Positions 1 through 7,080 of a DNA stretch of 64,000 nucleotides are shown piece after piece. How positions within the stretch are numbered: the stretch's first letter is position 1; every line of letters begins with the position of its first letter. Under the pieces are notes generated by a model. The model worked only from the letters and a program-made list of their open reading frames with translations, made no database searches and was not told the origin of the DNA. Origin of the DNA: Nonomuraea gerenzanensis (GTDB lineage: Bacteria; Actinomycetota; Actinomycetes; Streptosporangiales; Streptosporangiaceae). Location: assembly GCF_020215645.1 (NCBI RefSeq), contig NZ_CP084058.1, positions 434,001 to 498,000 of the forward strand, read 5' to 3'. Position numbers and translations under genes: made by a program.

Positions 1-788
1 GCCGTCATCGTGGCCTTGCGGCCGGTGCGGAAGTCCTTGATCTGCCAGTCGTGCTTCCTGGCGTGCTCGCGCAGCTCGCTGTCGGGGTTGATCGCCACGG
101 CGGTGCCGACCAGCGACAACATCGGCAGGTCGTTGGCCGAGTCGCTGTAGGCCGTGCAGAGGGTCAGGTCGAGGCCCTCCCTGCGGGCCAGCGCGCGCAC
201 CGCCTCGGCCTTGGCGGGCCCGTGGAGCAGGTCGCCGACCAGCCGCCCGGTGTAGACGCCGTTGCTGGTCTCGGCGACGGTGCCGAGCGCGCCCGTCAGG
301 CCGAGCCGCTGCGCGATCACCCTGGCCAGCTCGATCGGCGTGGCGGTGACCAGCCAGACCCGCTGGCCCGCGTCGAGGTGCTGCTGGGCGAGTGCGCGGG
401 TGCCGCCCCAGATGCGGTCGGCCATGACCTCGTCGTAGATGTCCTCGCCGAGGCGCACCACGTCGTCGACCTTGGCCCCGGACACGAACGCCAGCGCCGT
501 CTCCCTGGCCACCGCGATGTGCTCGGGGTTCTCGTTGCCGCGCAGCCGGAAGACCGCCTGCCCCACCGCGAACTTGAACAGGTCGGACGTCGTGAACAGC
601 CCGCGCGTGGCCAGGCCCCTGGCGAAGTGGTAGATCGACGCGCCGCGCATCATCGTGTTGTCGACGTCGAAGAAGGCCGCCGCCCGCAGATCCGGCTCGA
701 CAGGGGCGACGGTGACCGCCGCCTGCGCGGCGACCTCGCCGGCGACCTCCGGCTGTGTCTGCTGTCGTCGTCGCATAAGCCGCCACAT
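1..788 (-). CDS. HAD-IB family hydrolase (SerB-like phosphatase), 3' end cut by window edge
   Basis: Read on the minus strand from ATG at 788; about 262 residues are present and the C-terminus lies outside the window. HAD motif I is visible as [11 protein letters not shown] near residue 39 (nucleophile Asp41, acid Asp43), a motif II-like VTATPIE, and motif IV as [11 protein letters not shown]. This pattern fits the HAD-IB subfamily, soluble Mg-dependent phosphatases related to phosphoserine phosphatase. The N-terminus is Arg/Gln rich and an in-frame ATG at 776 is an alternative start. The gene follows the anti-sigma gene by 18 bases on the same strand, so it probably belongs to the bldN transcript. 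The substrate is unknown. Confidence 0.85.
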   Translation of the reverse strand, partial: MWRLMRRRQQTQPEVAGEVAAQAAVTVAPVEPDLRAAAFFDVDNTMMRGASIYHFARGLATRGLFTTSDLFKFAVGQAVFRLRGNENPEHIAVARETALAFVSGAKVDDVVRLGEDIYDEVMADRIWGGTRALAQQHLDAGQRVWLVTATPIELARVIAQRLGLTGALGTVAETSNGVYTGRLVGDLLHGPAKAEAVRALARREGLDLTLCTAYSDSANDLPMLSLVGTAVAINPDSELREHARKHDWQIKDFRTGRKATMT

Positions 789-806
789 GGGCTTCAGCTT
801 ACTTTC

Positions 807-1442
807 CTACTCAGGGGCGACCAGCCCCTCGATGTAGTCGAGATACCCCTCGGCCTGGGCGAGCTGGTCGTCGTCCAGCTCCTGGAGCATGGGCTTGACG
901 GTCTCCTCCTGCTCCCGTGCGAATTTCTTGATCTTCGGTGAGCGGGGCTCGGCCCGTTCGAGCCGGCTGATGCCCGAGCGCGTGGACGCCTCCATGTCCT
1001 TGAGCGTCTTCCTGACCAGCGGGCCGTCGGCGGAGGAGCCCAGCAGGCTGGCGACCTCCTTGGCGCGGGCCTTGGCCGAGTCCAGCTCGCGCTGGCCGCG
1101 TTCGGCCTCGTCCGAGCTGAGGTGCACGAGCGTGGTCTCGGCGGCGCGCTTGAGCGGGTACAGCGAGTCGCCGGGCACGGCCTGGTAGGTCGCGAAGGAG
1201 GAGACCATCAGCGCCGCGGCCAGCCCCACGGCGGCGAGCTGCGACAGCAGCGGCCGGCGCCGCGGGCGGTGCCGGCGACCGCGCGGCCCGGCCGGCTCCG
1301 GCTCGGCCTCCAGCGCCCCGGCCAGCAGCTCGGCGCGCAGCCGCTCCTTGAACGCGGTGCCGGGAGTGCCGCCGAGAGGCAGCTCCCGCAGCTCGGTGAG
1401 CTGCTCCAGCACGCGTTCGCGCCGCCTGCGCGCCCTACTCAT
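807..1442 (-). CDS. RsbN-like membrane anti-sigma factor (DUF5667)
   Basis: 211 residues from ATG at 1442, preceded by AGGGAG on the minus strand. The open frame extends further upstream into bldN, but that part is a shadow. Order: a basic N-terminal cytoplasmic segment (MSRARRRRERVLEQL), an Arg-rich stretch, one membrane helix near residues 80-100, then an extracytoplasmic part starting PGDSLYPLKRAAE, the DUF5667 signature, followed by charged helices. In Streptomyces the gene directly after bldN encodes RsbN, the anti-sigma factor of BldN. Position, single membrane helix and size all match. The expected role is to hold the BldN-type sigma factor at the membrane; this is inferred from synteny. 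Confidence 0.82.
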   Translation of the reverse strand: MSRARRRRERVLEQLTELRELPLGGTPGTAFKERLRAELLAGALEAEPEPAGPRGRRHRPRRRPLLSQLAAVGLAAALMVSSFATYQAVPGDSLYPLKRAAETTLVHLSSDEAERGQRELDSAKARAKEVASLLGSSADGPLVRKTLKDMEASTRSGISRLERAEPRSPKIKKFAREQEETVKPMLQELDDDQLAQAEGYLDYIEGLVAPE

Positions 1443-1501
1443 GACGGCTCCCTGACCGACACGGCCATGACACCTGCTTAACGAGGGGCGGATGGTGGAG
1501 G

Positions 1502-2206
1502 TTACGCCAGGTCGTGCTTGAGGGCCCTGGCCAGCGCCCGTACGGCACGGAACTGCAGCGCTTTGATCGCTCCACTCTTCTTCCCCATGATCAGCGCGGT
1601 TTCCGCGAGCGAGAGGCCGTGCAGGAAGCGCAGGACGACGCATTCCTGTTGTTCGGGATTGAGATCTCGGACGGCACGCAGGACCCGGTCGTTGATGATG
1701 GCCGTGACCACGGCGTTCTCCGGGATGTGCGAGCCGTCGAGCGGGACGTCGATGACCTCTCCCGTCGGGATCTCCAGCCGGTAGCGCCCCGACTTGAAGT
1801 GGTCGGTCACCAGGTTTCTCGCGATGGTCACGAGCCAGGCCCCGAAGTCGCGGCCCTGCCAGGTGAAGTCGCCGATCCTGCGCAGTGCCCGCAAGAACGT
1901 CTCGCTCGTCAGGTCCTCCGCCAGCGGGTGGGAGCCGACCCGGAAATAGATGTAGCGGTAGACCAGATCCACGTAGCGGTCGTAGAGCGTGCCAAAGGAC
2001 TGCGTGCATCCGTTCTTGGCGTGCGTCACCAGCGTCCGGAGGTCCTCCAGGACGTCCTCGCGACCGTCCCCCTCCTCGCGGCCCTCCCCGCGCCCGTCCT
2101 CGCGCCCCTCGTCACGCACGTCTTCGCGCACGGCGAACTCGCCCGTCCGGGCAGGTCCAGCGATCGCTGGCGCGAGCAGCCCGGCGAACGGCGACGAGTC
2201 AGGCAT
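1502..2206 (-). CDS. bldN: BldN-type extracytoplasmic-function sigma factor
   Basis: 234 residues from ATG at 2206, with AGGGA six bases upstream. Region 2 spans about residues 70-107 (FGTLYDRYVDLVYRYIYFRV, then EDLTSETFLRAL). Region 4 spans about 165-225 (LNPEQQECVVLRFLHGLSLAETALIMGKKSGA). An N-terminal extension of about 55 residues precedes region 2; its second half is a low-complexity Asp/Glu/Arg/Gly tract. Streptomyces BldN is made as a pro-protein with an N-terminal extension, so a similar pro-sequence is possible here. The gene precedes the RsbN-like gene, with rex and hem genes nearby, as in the Streptomyces bldN neighbourhood. It probably drives developmental genes. Confidence 0.88.
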   Translation of the reverse strand: MPDSSPFAGLLAPAIAGPARTGEFAVREDVRDEGREDGRGEGREEGDGREDVLEDLRTLVTHAKNGCTQSFGTLYDRYVDLVYRYIYFRVGSHPLAEDLTSETFLRALRRIGDFTWQGRDFGAWLVTIARNLVTDHFKSGRYRLEIPTGEVIDVPLDGSHIPENAVVTAIINDRVLRAVRDLNPEQQECVVLRFLHGLSLAETALIMGKKSGAIKALQFRAVRALARALKHDLA

Positions 2207-2210
2207 CCGG

Positions 2211-2225
2211 TATCCCTAGGGGTAA
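2211..2225. promoter_or_regulatory. Near-palindrome over the bldN ribosome-binding region
   Basis: TATCCCTAGGGGTAA is centred on the self-complementary CCCTAGGG and ends five bases before the bldN start, covering its likely Shine-Dalgarno. It could be a regulator site or a leader hairpin. It does not fit the spacing of the BldD consensus, so no protein is assigned. Confidence 0.35.
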
Positions 2226-2282
2226 GGGGTGCGGCGTGCTCGAACACTCTAGAAATCAACCGGAAAATCCACAATCCACGGA

Positions 2283-2296
2283 AGTCATGCATGACT
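2283..2296. promoter_or_regulatory. Perfect 14-bp palindrome between divergent genes
   Basis: AGTCATGCATGACT is a perfect palindrome in the 179-bp gap between bldN (leftward) and the membrane protein gene (rightward). The surroundings are more AT-rich than the genes. It is a good candidate operator for either gene; the cognate regulator is not known. Confidence 0.4.
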
Positions 2297-2385
2297 AGGC
2301 GTAATCGGCGGATACCGTGGTGGACCGACCCGTTCCCTCTTCGGCTACCGGCTGGGAGGCATCGTCCGGCAGCATTGGAGTCACC

Positions 2386-3891
2386 ATGGAGATCCTCGTT
2401 GCTGTCATAGCATTTGCCGGTGCGCTCCTGGCCGCCGTCGCGGCCGTAGCCCTGATCCAACGACTGCGCGACGAGCCCGAGGGCTGGTTGGTCGCCTGGA
2501 CCGTTGCAGTCGTGGGTTTGTGCCTGTCACTCGGCGTGATCGGCATCGGCTACCTCTTCGGCTTCGGCGGCGTCACGTTCCGGATCTACCAGGTGACGGG
2601 ATCGCTGGTGGCGCCGCTCTGGCTGGCCATCGGCCTGGTGCAGCTGCTGTCGGAGAAGGTGCCGCCCAGGTTCCTGGCGTGGCTGCTCGGCATCGCGCTG
2701 ACCTTCGTGTCCGTCGTGATCATGGTCTGGGACCCGCTGAAGACCGAGGACATGGGCAAGTCCCTGCCCGCCGCCTCGACGCACTGGAACGTCTTCCCCG
2801 GCTACCTGCTGACCGGCGCGCACGTGGTCGCGCTGCTCGTCATGCTGGCGATGCTGGTGACGGCCGGGATCAAGTGGCGCAACGGCGACGAGTACGACAC
2901 CGACAACCTGCACGCGACCGTGGTCGTCGTCCCGTCGGGGCTGGCGCTCGTGGGGGCGATGCGGTTCGCGGTGCCGGCGTTGTTCACCACGGCGCTGCTG
3001 GCGGTGGCCGCGGCGGCCGTCTGGTACACCGTGCTGCGGCCGCTGGCGCCGTACGAGGACGACGACGAGGACGACTTCGACTTCGACCGCGACGAGCGCT
3101 CCCCGCGCCGGGAGGAGCGCTCTCAGCGCCGCGCGGAGCCTCCCGCCGCGCTGGACGAGCGGCAGATGACGCCGGGCGAGCGCCCGATGTTCCGCGACGA
3201 GGTGCCGCAGCGGGGCGGCCGCAGGGGCATGCCGGAGCCCGTGCCGGTGGCCGACGTGCCGCCCGCGCCTCCCGGGCCCGGCGTGCCGCCCGTGCCGCCC
3301 CCGCCGCCGCGCCGCGCGTCGGGGCTCGGCGACCTGGTGGCGGAGTACAGGGCGGGCGACGAGGGCTACCGGCAGCGGGAGGTCGACTACGCGGCCCGCA
3401 TGTCGGGGCCGCTCGACGACGGTCCCTCCACGGGCTACATCATGAACGGCGCCCCGCCCGCGAACCAGCCGATGACGCCCCCCGCCCCCGCGACGGGCGC
3501 GGTCTTCCCCGGCGCCGACCTGTTCTCACCCGCCCAGCAGCAGCCGGCCGGCGGCAGGCCCTCGCCGCACATCTACGGCCTGCTCACCGTCTTCACGATC
3601 GTGGACGGCGCGGGAGAGGCGTTCGACCGGCTGGCCGAGGCGACCGTCGAGGCCGTGCGCCGGGGCGAGCCCGACACGCTCGTCTACGCCTGCCACGCGG
3701 TGAAGTCGGCGCCGCTGCAGCGCATCGTCTACGAGCTCTACCGCGACGAGGTCGCCTACCGCGACCACCAGCGCCAGCCGCACGTGGAGCGGTTCGTCAA
3801 CGAGCGTCAGGCGATGGTGCTGGCCACCAACGTGATCGAGCTCGACGTGAACGCCGCGAAAGTGGTGCCGCTGCCCACCGTCACGTACTGA
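2386..3891 (+). CDS. Integral membrane protein with C-terminal ABM-type domain
   Basis: 501 residues from ATG at 2386 (GGAG eight bases upstream); an earlier in-frame start at 2317 has no ribosome site. Residues 1 to about 225 contain about seven hydrophobic helices. Residues 225-390 are a long acidic/Arg/Pro-rich cytoplasmic-looking linker (DDDEDDFDFDRDE, then polyproline). Residues about 393-490 (PHIYGLLTVFTIVDGAGEAF to ATNVIELDV) look like an antibiotic-biosynthesis-monooxygenase (ABM) ferredoxin-like fold. Such folds bind small ligands or haem or act on quinones and polyketides. Lying between bldN and rex-hem it may serve redox or haem handling, but the function is unknown. Confidence 0.75.
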   Translation: MEILVAVIAFAGALLAAVAAVALIQRLRDEPEGWLVAWTVAVVGLCLSLGVIGIGYLFGFGGVTFRIYQVTGSLVAPLWLAIGLVQLLSEKVPPRFLAWLLGIALTFVSVVIMVWDPLKTEDMGKSLPAASTHWNVFPGYLLTGAHVVALLVMLAMLVTAGIKWRNGDEYDTDNLHATVVVVPSGLALVGAMRFAVPALFTTALLAVAAAAVWYTVLRPLAPYEDDDEDDFDFDRDERSPRREERSQRRAEPPAALDERQMTPGERPMFRDEVPQRGGRRGMPEPVPVADVPPAPPGPGVPPVPPPPPRRASGLGDLVAEYRAGDEGYRQREVDYAARMSGPLDDGPSTGYIMNGAPPANQPMTPPAPATGAVFPGADLFSPAQQQPAGGRPSPHIYGLLTVFTIVDGAGEAFDRLAEATVEAVRRGEPDTLVYACHAVKSAPLQRIVYELYRDEVAYRDHQRQPHVERFVNERQAMVLATNVIELDVNAAKVVPLPTVTY

Positions 3892-4117
3892 GGGCGGCCC
3901 TCAGCCTGGCCTCGTCCACCCGCCAGAAGTCGTGCTGCACCCCGTCGATCAGCGTGACCGGGATCATCTCCCAGTACTTCTCCCGCAACTCGGCCGAGGA
4001 TTCGATGCTGATCTCCTCCCATGGCACGCCGAGCTCGCCCGCGACCCGGGAGATGACCTCGCGCGCGTCGTCACACAAGTGACAGCCGGGCTTGCCGAGC
4101 AAGGTGATGCGATGCAT
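3881..4117 (-). CDS. Glutaredoxin-like (DUF836) thiol protein
   Basis: 78 residues from ATG at 4117. The fold starts with MHRITLLGKPGCHLCDDA, giving a CxxC redox motif at Cys12-Cys15, and continues with IPVTLIDG, the cis-Pro strand of thioredoxin folds. A TACGGT -10-like box ends six bases before the ATG, so the mRNA is probably leaderless. The 3' end overlaps the converging membrane-protein gene by 11 bases. It is likely a cytoplasmic dithiol reductase for an unidentified partner. A small gene of this kind also sits between bldN and rex in Streptomyces. Confidence 0.82.
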   Translation of the reverse strand: MHRITLLGKPGCHLCDDAREVISRVAGELGVPWEEISIESSAELREKYWEMIPVTLIDGVQHDFWRVDEARLRAALST

Positions 4118-4141
4118 GACGCAACCGTACCGCCGCCGACT

Positions 4142-4171
4142 TTGTGCATCGGTTCACAAAGGGATTAACCT
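4142..4171 (+). promoter_or_regulatory. rex promoter with Rex operator
   Basis: TTGTGCATCGGTTCACAA (4142-4159) matches the Rex operator TTGTGAANNNNTTCACAA at all but one defined base. Its left half doubles as a plausible -35 (TTGTGC, 4142-4147). A -10-like TAACCT lies at 4166-4171 with an 18-base spacer. Rex bound here would cover the -35 and spacer and repress its own operon when NADH is low relative to NAD+, as known for Streptomyces Rex. The start site would fall near 4178. Confidence 0.85.
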
Positions 4172-4175
4172 GAAA

Positions 4176-4200
4176 GACGGTTCGATTCCGTCACGCGGTC
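4176..4200 (+). other. tRNA T-arm-like hairpin in the rex leader
   Basis: GACGG-TTCGATT-CCGTC (4176-4192) is a perfect 5-bp stem closing a 7-base loop that fits the tRNA T-loop rule TTCRANY. ACGCGGTC follows, resembling the 3' acceptor strand, but no matching 5' acceptor strand, D-arm or anticodon arm exists upstream. It is not an intact tRNA. It lies at the predicted 5' end of the rex mRNA and may be a leader stem-loop or a relic of a tRNA end. Confidence 0.5.
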
Positions 4201-4232
4201 CCCAAGCCGCCCCTACCCTGGAGCACCGGCAC

Positions 4233-4910
4233 GTGAAGAGCCCGTCCCAGCCCCGTGACCGCGGTATTCCCGAGGCGACGGTCGCCAGGCTTCCGTTGTA
4301 CCTGCGGGCGCTGCACGGGATGGCCGAGCGGGGCATCGCGACCGTCAGCTCCGAGGACCTGGCCGTCGCCGCCGGCGTCAATTCCGCGAAGTTGCGCAAG
4401 GATCTGTCACATCTCGGCTCCTACGGCACGCGCGGCGTAGGGTATGACGTTGAGTACCTCGTCTATCAGATCTCCCGTGAGCTCGGCCTGACGCAAGACT
4501 GGGCGGTCGCGATCGTCGGTGTCGGTAACCTCGGCCGCGCGCTGGCCAATTACGGTGGCTTCGTCTCCAGGGGCTTCCGGGTCGCCGCGCTCGTGGACGC
4601 CGACCCCGAAGTGGTGGGCGACACCATCGCGGGATTGAATGTGGAGCACATCGACGACCTGGAAGCCGTGATCAAGCGGCGTGGAGTATCGATCGTGGTT
4701 CTGGCGACACCGGCGGCAGCGGCGCAGGAAGTGTGCGATCGCGTGATCGCCGTGGGCGTCACCAGCATCCTGAACTTCGCTCCGGTGGTGCTCACCGTGC
4801 CCGACAGCGTCGATGTCCGTAAGGTCGATCTATCCATAGAACTGCAGATTCTCGCGTTCCACGAGCAACGCAAGGCTGGGGGGCCACTCATGGCGGTGGA
4901 CAGTCAATGA
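4233..4910 (+). CDS. rex: Redox-sensing transcriptional repressor Rex
   Basis: 225 residues from GTG at 4233 with GGAG about ten bases upstream; in-frame starts further upstream would run through the operator. The N-terminal winged helix spans about residues 10-75 (IPEATVARLPLYLRAL, then GVNSAKLRKDLSHLGSYGTRGVGY, nearly identical to known Rex recognition helices). A Rossmann fold starts at VAIVGVGNLGRALANY, followed by the acidic ALVDADPEVVG. Rex binds NAD(H); NADH releases it from DNA. It overlaps hemA by four bases (ATGA) and heads the hem operon. It should control this operon and the nuo operon, since both have Rex operators. Confidence 0.97.
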   Translation: MKSPSQPRDRGIPEATVARLPLYLRALHGMAERGIATVSSEDLAVAAGVNSAKLRKDLSHLGSYGTRGVGYDVEYLVYQISRELGLTQDWAVAIVGVGNLGRALANYGGFVSRGFRVAALVDADPEVVGDTIAGLNVEHIDDLEAVIKRRGVSIVVLATPAAAAQEVCDRVIAVGVTSILNFAPVVLTVPDSVDVRKVDLSIELQILAFHEQRKAGGPLMAVDSQ

Positions 4911-6163
4911 GTGTTCTGGCTATCGGACTGAGCCACCGCACCGCGCCGGTGGCGCTGCTGGAGCGCGTCTCGGTGACGGGCGACGCACTGGTCAAGCTGC
5001 TGCACGACGTGCAGCGCGATCCGTGCGTCGCGGAGGCCATGGTGGTCTCGACCTGCAACCGGGTCGAGGTCTACGTCACGGTCGACCGCTTCCACGCCGC
5101 CGTCACCGCCATCAGCGACCTCCTGGGCGTGCACACCGGCGTCCCCGTCGAGGAGCTGACGCCGCACCTCTACGTGCACTACGAGGAGCGGGCCGTCGAG
5201 CACCTGTTCTCCGTGGTGTGCGGGCTCGACTCGATGGTGGTCGGCGAGGGCCAGATCCTCGGCCAGGTCCGCCAGGCGCTCAAGCTGGCGCAGCGCCAGG
5301 GCACCGTCGGCGCCACCCTCAACGAGCTGGTCCAGCAGGCGCTGCGGGTCGGCAAGCGGGCCCAGACCGACACCGGCATCGACAAGCACGGCGCCTCCCT
5401 CGTCACCGCCGGCCTCGCGCTGGCGGGCGAGCTGGCCGGGCGGCGCGCCCTGGTGATCGGCGCGGGCTCGATGAGCTCGCTGGCCGCCGCCACGCTGGCG
5501 CGCGCCGGGGTGCGCGACATCGTCGTGGCCAACCGCACGTACGAGCGGGGCGCCCGGCTGGCCGAGTCCGTCGGCGGGCGGGCCGTCGAGTTCGCCGCCG
5601 TGGCCGACGAGCTGGCCGGCGCCGATCTCGTCATCACCTGCACCGGCGCGGGGCGCCACGTCATCACGCCCGGCATGCTCAGCCGGCCCGCGTTCCTGCT
5701 CGACCTGGCGCTGCCGCACGACATCGACCCCGCCGTACGCGCCGTGCCCGGCGTCACGCTGGTGGACCTGGAGACGATCCAGGAGTCCGGCATCGGCTCG
5801 CGCGAGGGCGACGCCGTGCAGTCCGTGCGCGCCCTCGTCGCCGAGGAGCTGCGCGCCTACCTCGACGCCGAGCGCGCCGCCAAGGTCACCCCGACCGTGG
5901 TGGCGCTGCGCAGCAAGGCGGCCGGCGTGGTCGAGTCGGAGCTGGGCCGCCTGCTCATGCGCGTGCCCGACCTCGACGAGCGCGCCAGGGACGAGGTCGC
6001 CATGACCGTCCAGCGGGTCGTCGACAAGCTGCTCCACGAGCCGACTGTGCGTGTCAAGCAGCTCGCCACCTGCCCAGGGGGCGATCATTATGCGGAAGCC
6101 CTGCGTGAGCTGTTCAATCTGGATCCGAAGGTGCCCGAGGCCGTGAGGGAGGTGGAGCTGTGA
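4907..6163 (+). CDS. hemA: Glutamyl-tRNA reductase
   Basis: 418 residues. HemA reduces glutamyl-tRNA(Glu) to glutamate-1-semialdehyde with NADPH, the first committed step of the C5 tetrapyrrole pathway. The N-terminus GLSHRTAPV and the catalytic cysteine Cys50 in VVSTCNRVEVY are present. So are the VGEGQILGQV signature near residue 105 and the NADPH-domain motif VIGAGSMSSLAAATLARAG. The C-terminus is the helical dimerization region. The start overlaps the rex stop (ATGA) and the stop overlaps the hemC start (GTGA), implying tight co-translation. Co-transcription with rex links haem supply to the NADH/NAD+ ratio. Confidence 0.97.
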   Translation: MSVLAIGLSHRTAPVALLERVSVTGDALVKLLHDVQRDPCVAEAMVVSTCNRVEVYVTVDRFHAAVTAISDLLGVHTGVPVEELTPHLYVHYEERAVEHLFSVVCGLDSMVVGEGQILGQVRQALKLAQRQGTVGATLNELVQQALRVGKRAQTDTGIDKHGASLVTAGLALAGELAGRRALVIGAGSMSSLAAATLARAGVRDIVVANRTYERGARLAESVGGRAVEFAAVADELAGADLVITCTGAGRHVITPGMLSRPAFLLDLALPHDIDPAVRAVPGVTLVDLETIQESGIGSREGDAVQSVRALVAEELRAYLDAERAAKVTPTVVALRSKAAGVVESELGRLLMRVPDLDERARDEVAMTVQRVVDKLLHEPTVRVKQLATCPGGDHYAEALRELFNLDPKVPEAVREVEL

Positions 6164-7080
6164 CGTCGCGGTCCGGCGCGCTGCGGCTCGGGACCCGCCG
6201 CAGTCTCCTGGCGACCACCCAGTCCCAGCTGGTGGCCGACGCCTACGTCGCGCGCACCGGGCGGGCGGTCGAGCTCGTCGGCGTCACGACGTTCGGCGAC
6301 GTCACCAAGGCCCACCTGGCGCAGCTCGGCGGCACGGGCGTGTTCGTCAGCGCGCTGCGCGACAAGCTCATCGACGGCGAGGTCGACTTCGCCGTCCACT
6401 CGCTGAAGGACCTGCCGACCAAGCAGGACCCGCGCTTCACGCTCGCCGCGATCCCGGCCCGGCACGACCACCGCGACGCGCTGGTCGGCACGCACAAGTT
6501 CGCCGACCTGGCGCCGGGCGCGAAGGTCGGCACCGGCTCGCCGCGCCGGGTCGCCATGCTGAGTGCGCTGCGCCCCGACCTCGAGTACGTCGCCATCCGC
6601 GGCAACGCCGACACGCGCATCGGCAAAGTCAATTCCGGCGAGCTCGACGCGGTCGTGCTCGCCTCCGCCGGGCTGCACCGGCTCGGGCGCGACGCGGAGA
6701 TCTCGCAGATCTTCGAGGTCGACGAGCTGCTGCCCGCCCCAGGCCAGGGCGCGCTGGCCGTGGAGTGCCGCGCCGACCGCGCCGATGTGATCGAGTTCCT
6801 GCGCGTGCTCGACGACCCGCCGACCCGTGCCGCGGTGACCGCCGAACGGGCCCTGCTGTCCAGCTTGGAGGCCGGGTGCGCCGCTCCGGTGGGTGCGTTC
6901 GCGGTCGATGACGGGCACACTCTGAACCTGACCGCTGTGGTCGTCTCCATCGACGGCCGCGAAACGGTCCGCAAGTCCGCCGCCGGCTCTCCTTCGGAGG
7001 CTGCGAACCTGGGCCGCCTCCTAGCGGCCGAGATGATCGCCGAAGGGGCCGACAGATTGATGGGGGAGCATTCCCATTGA
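6160..7080 (+). CDS. hemC: Hydroxymethylbilane synthase (porphobilinogen deaminase)
   Basis: 306 residues from GTG at 6160, overlapping the hemA stop by four bases. The enzyme joins four porphobilinogens into hydroxymethylbilane. Diagnostic parts are LRLGTRRSLLATTQSQLVAD at the N-terminus, AVHSLKDLPT (catalytic Asp84), GTGSPRRVAML, and the dipyrromethane-cofactor cysteine Cys240 in LEAGCAAPVGAF. Length and domains are standard. Its stop overlaps the TTG start of the next gene. Confidence 0.97.
   Translation: MTSRSGALRLGTRRSLLATTQSQLVADAYVARTGRAVELVGVTTFGDVTKAHLAQLGGTGVFVSALRDKLIDGEVDFAVHSLKDLPTKQDPRFTLAAIPARHDHRDALVGTHKFADLAPGAKVGTGSPRRVAMLSALRPDLEYVAIRGNADTRIGKVNSGELDAVVLASAGLHRLGRDAEISQIFEVDELLPAPGQGALAVECRADRADVIEFLRVLDDPPTRAAVTAERALLSSLEAGCAAPVGAFAVDDGHTLNLTAVVVSIDGRETVRKSAAGSPSEAANLGRLLAAEMIAEGADRLMGEHSH

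Noticed and set aside
807..2009. 400-residue form of the anti-sigma factor
   Set aside because: The extra N-terminal part overlaps bldN in another frame; ATG at 1442 has a proper ribosome site and gives the expected domain order.
2211..2225. BldD operator at bldN
   Set aside because: Half-sites TNAC/GTNA are not at the consensus spacing, so only a generic palindrome is reported.
4110..4200. Complete tRNA gene upstream of rex
   Set aside because: Only the T-arm and a possible 3' acceptor strand exist; no anticodon arm, D-arm or matching 5' acceptor strand can be found.
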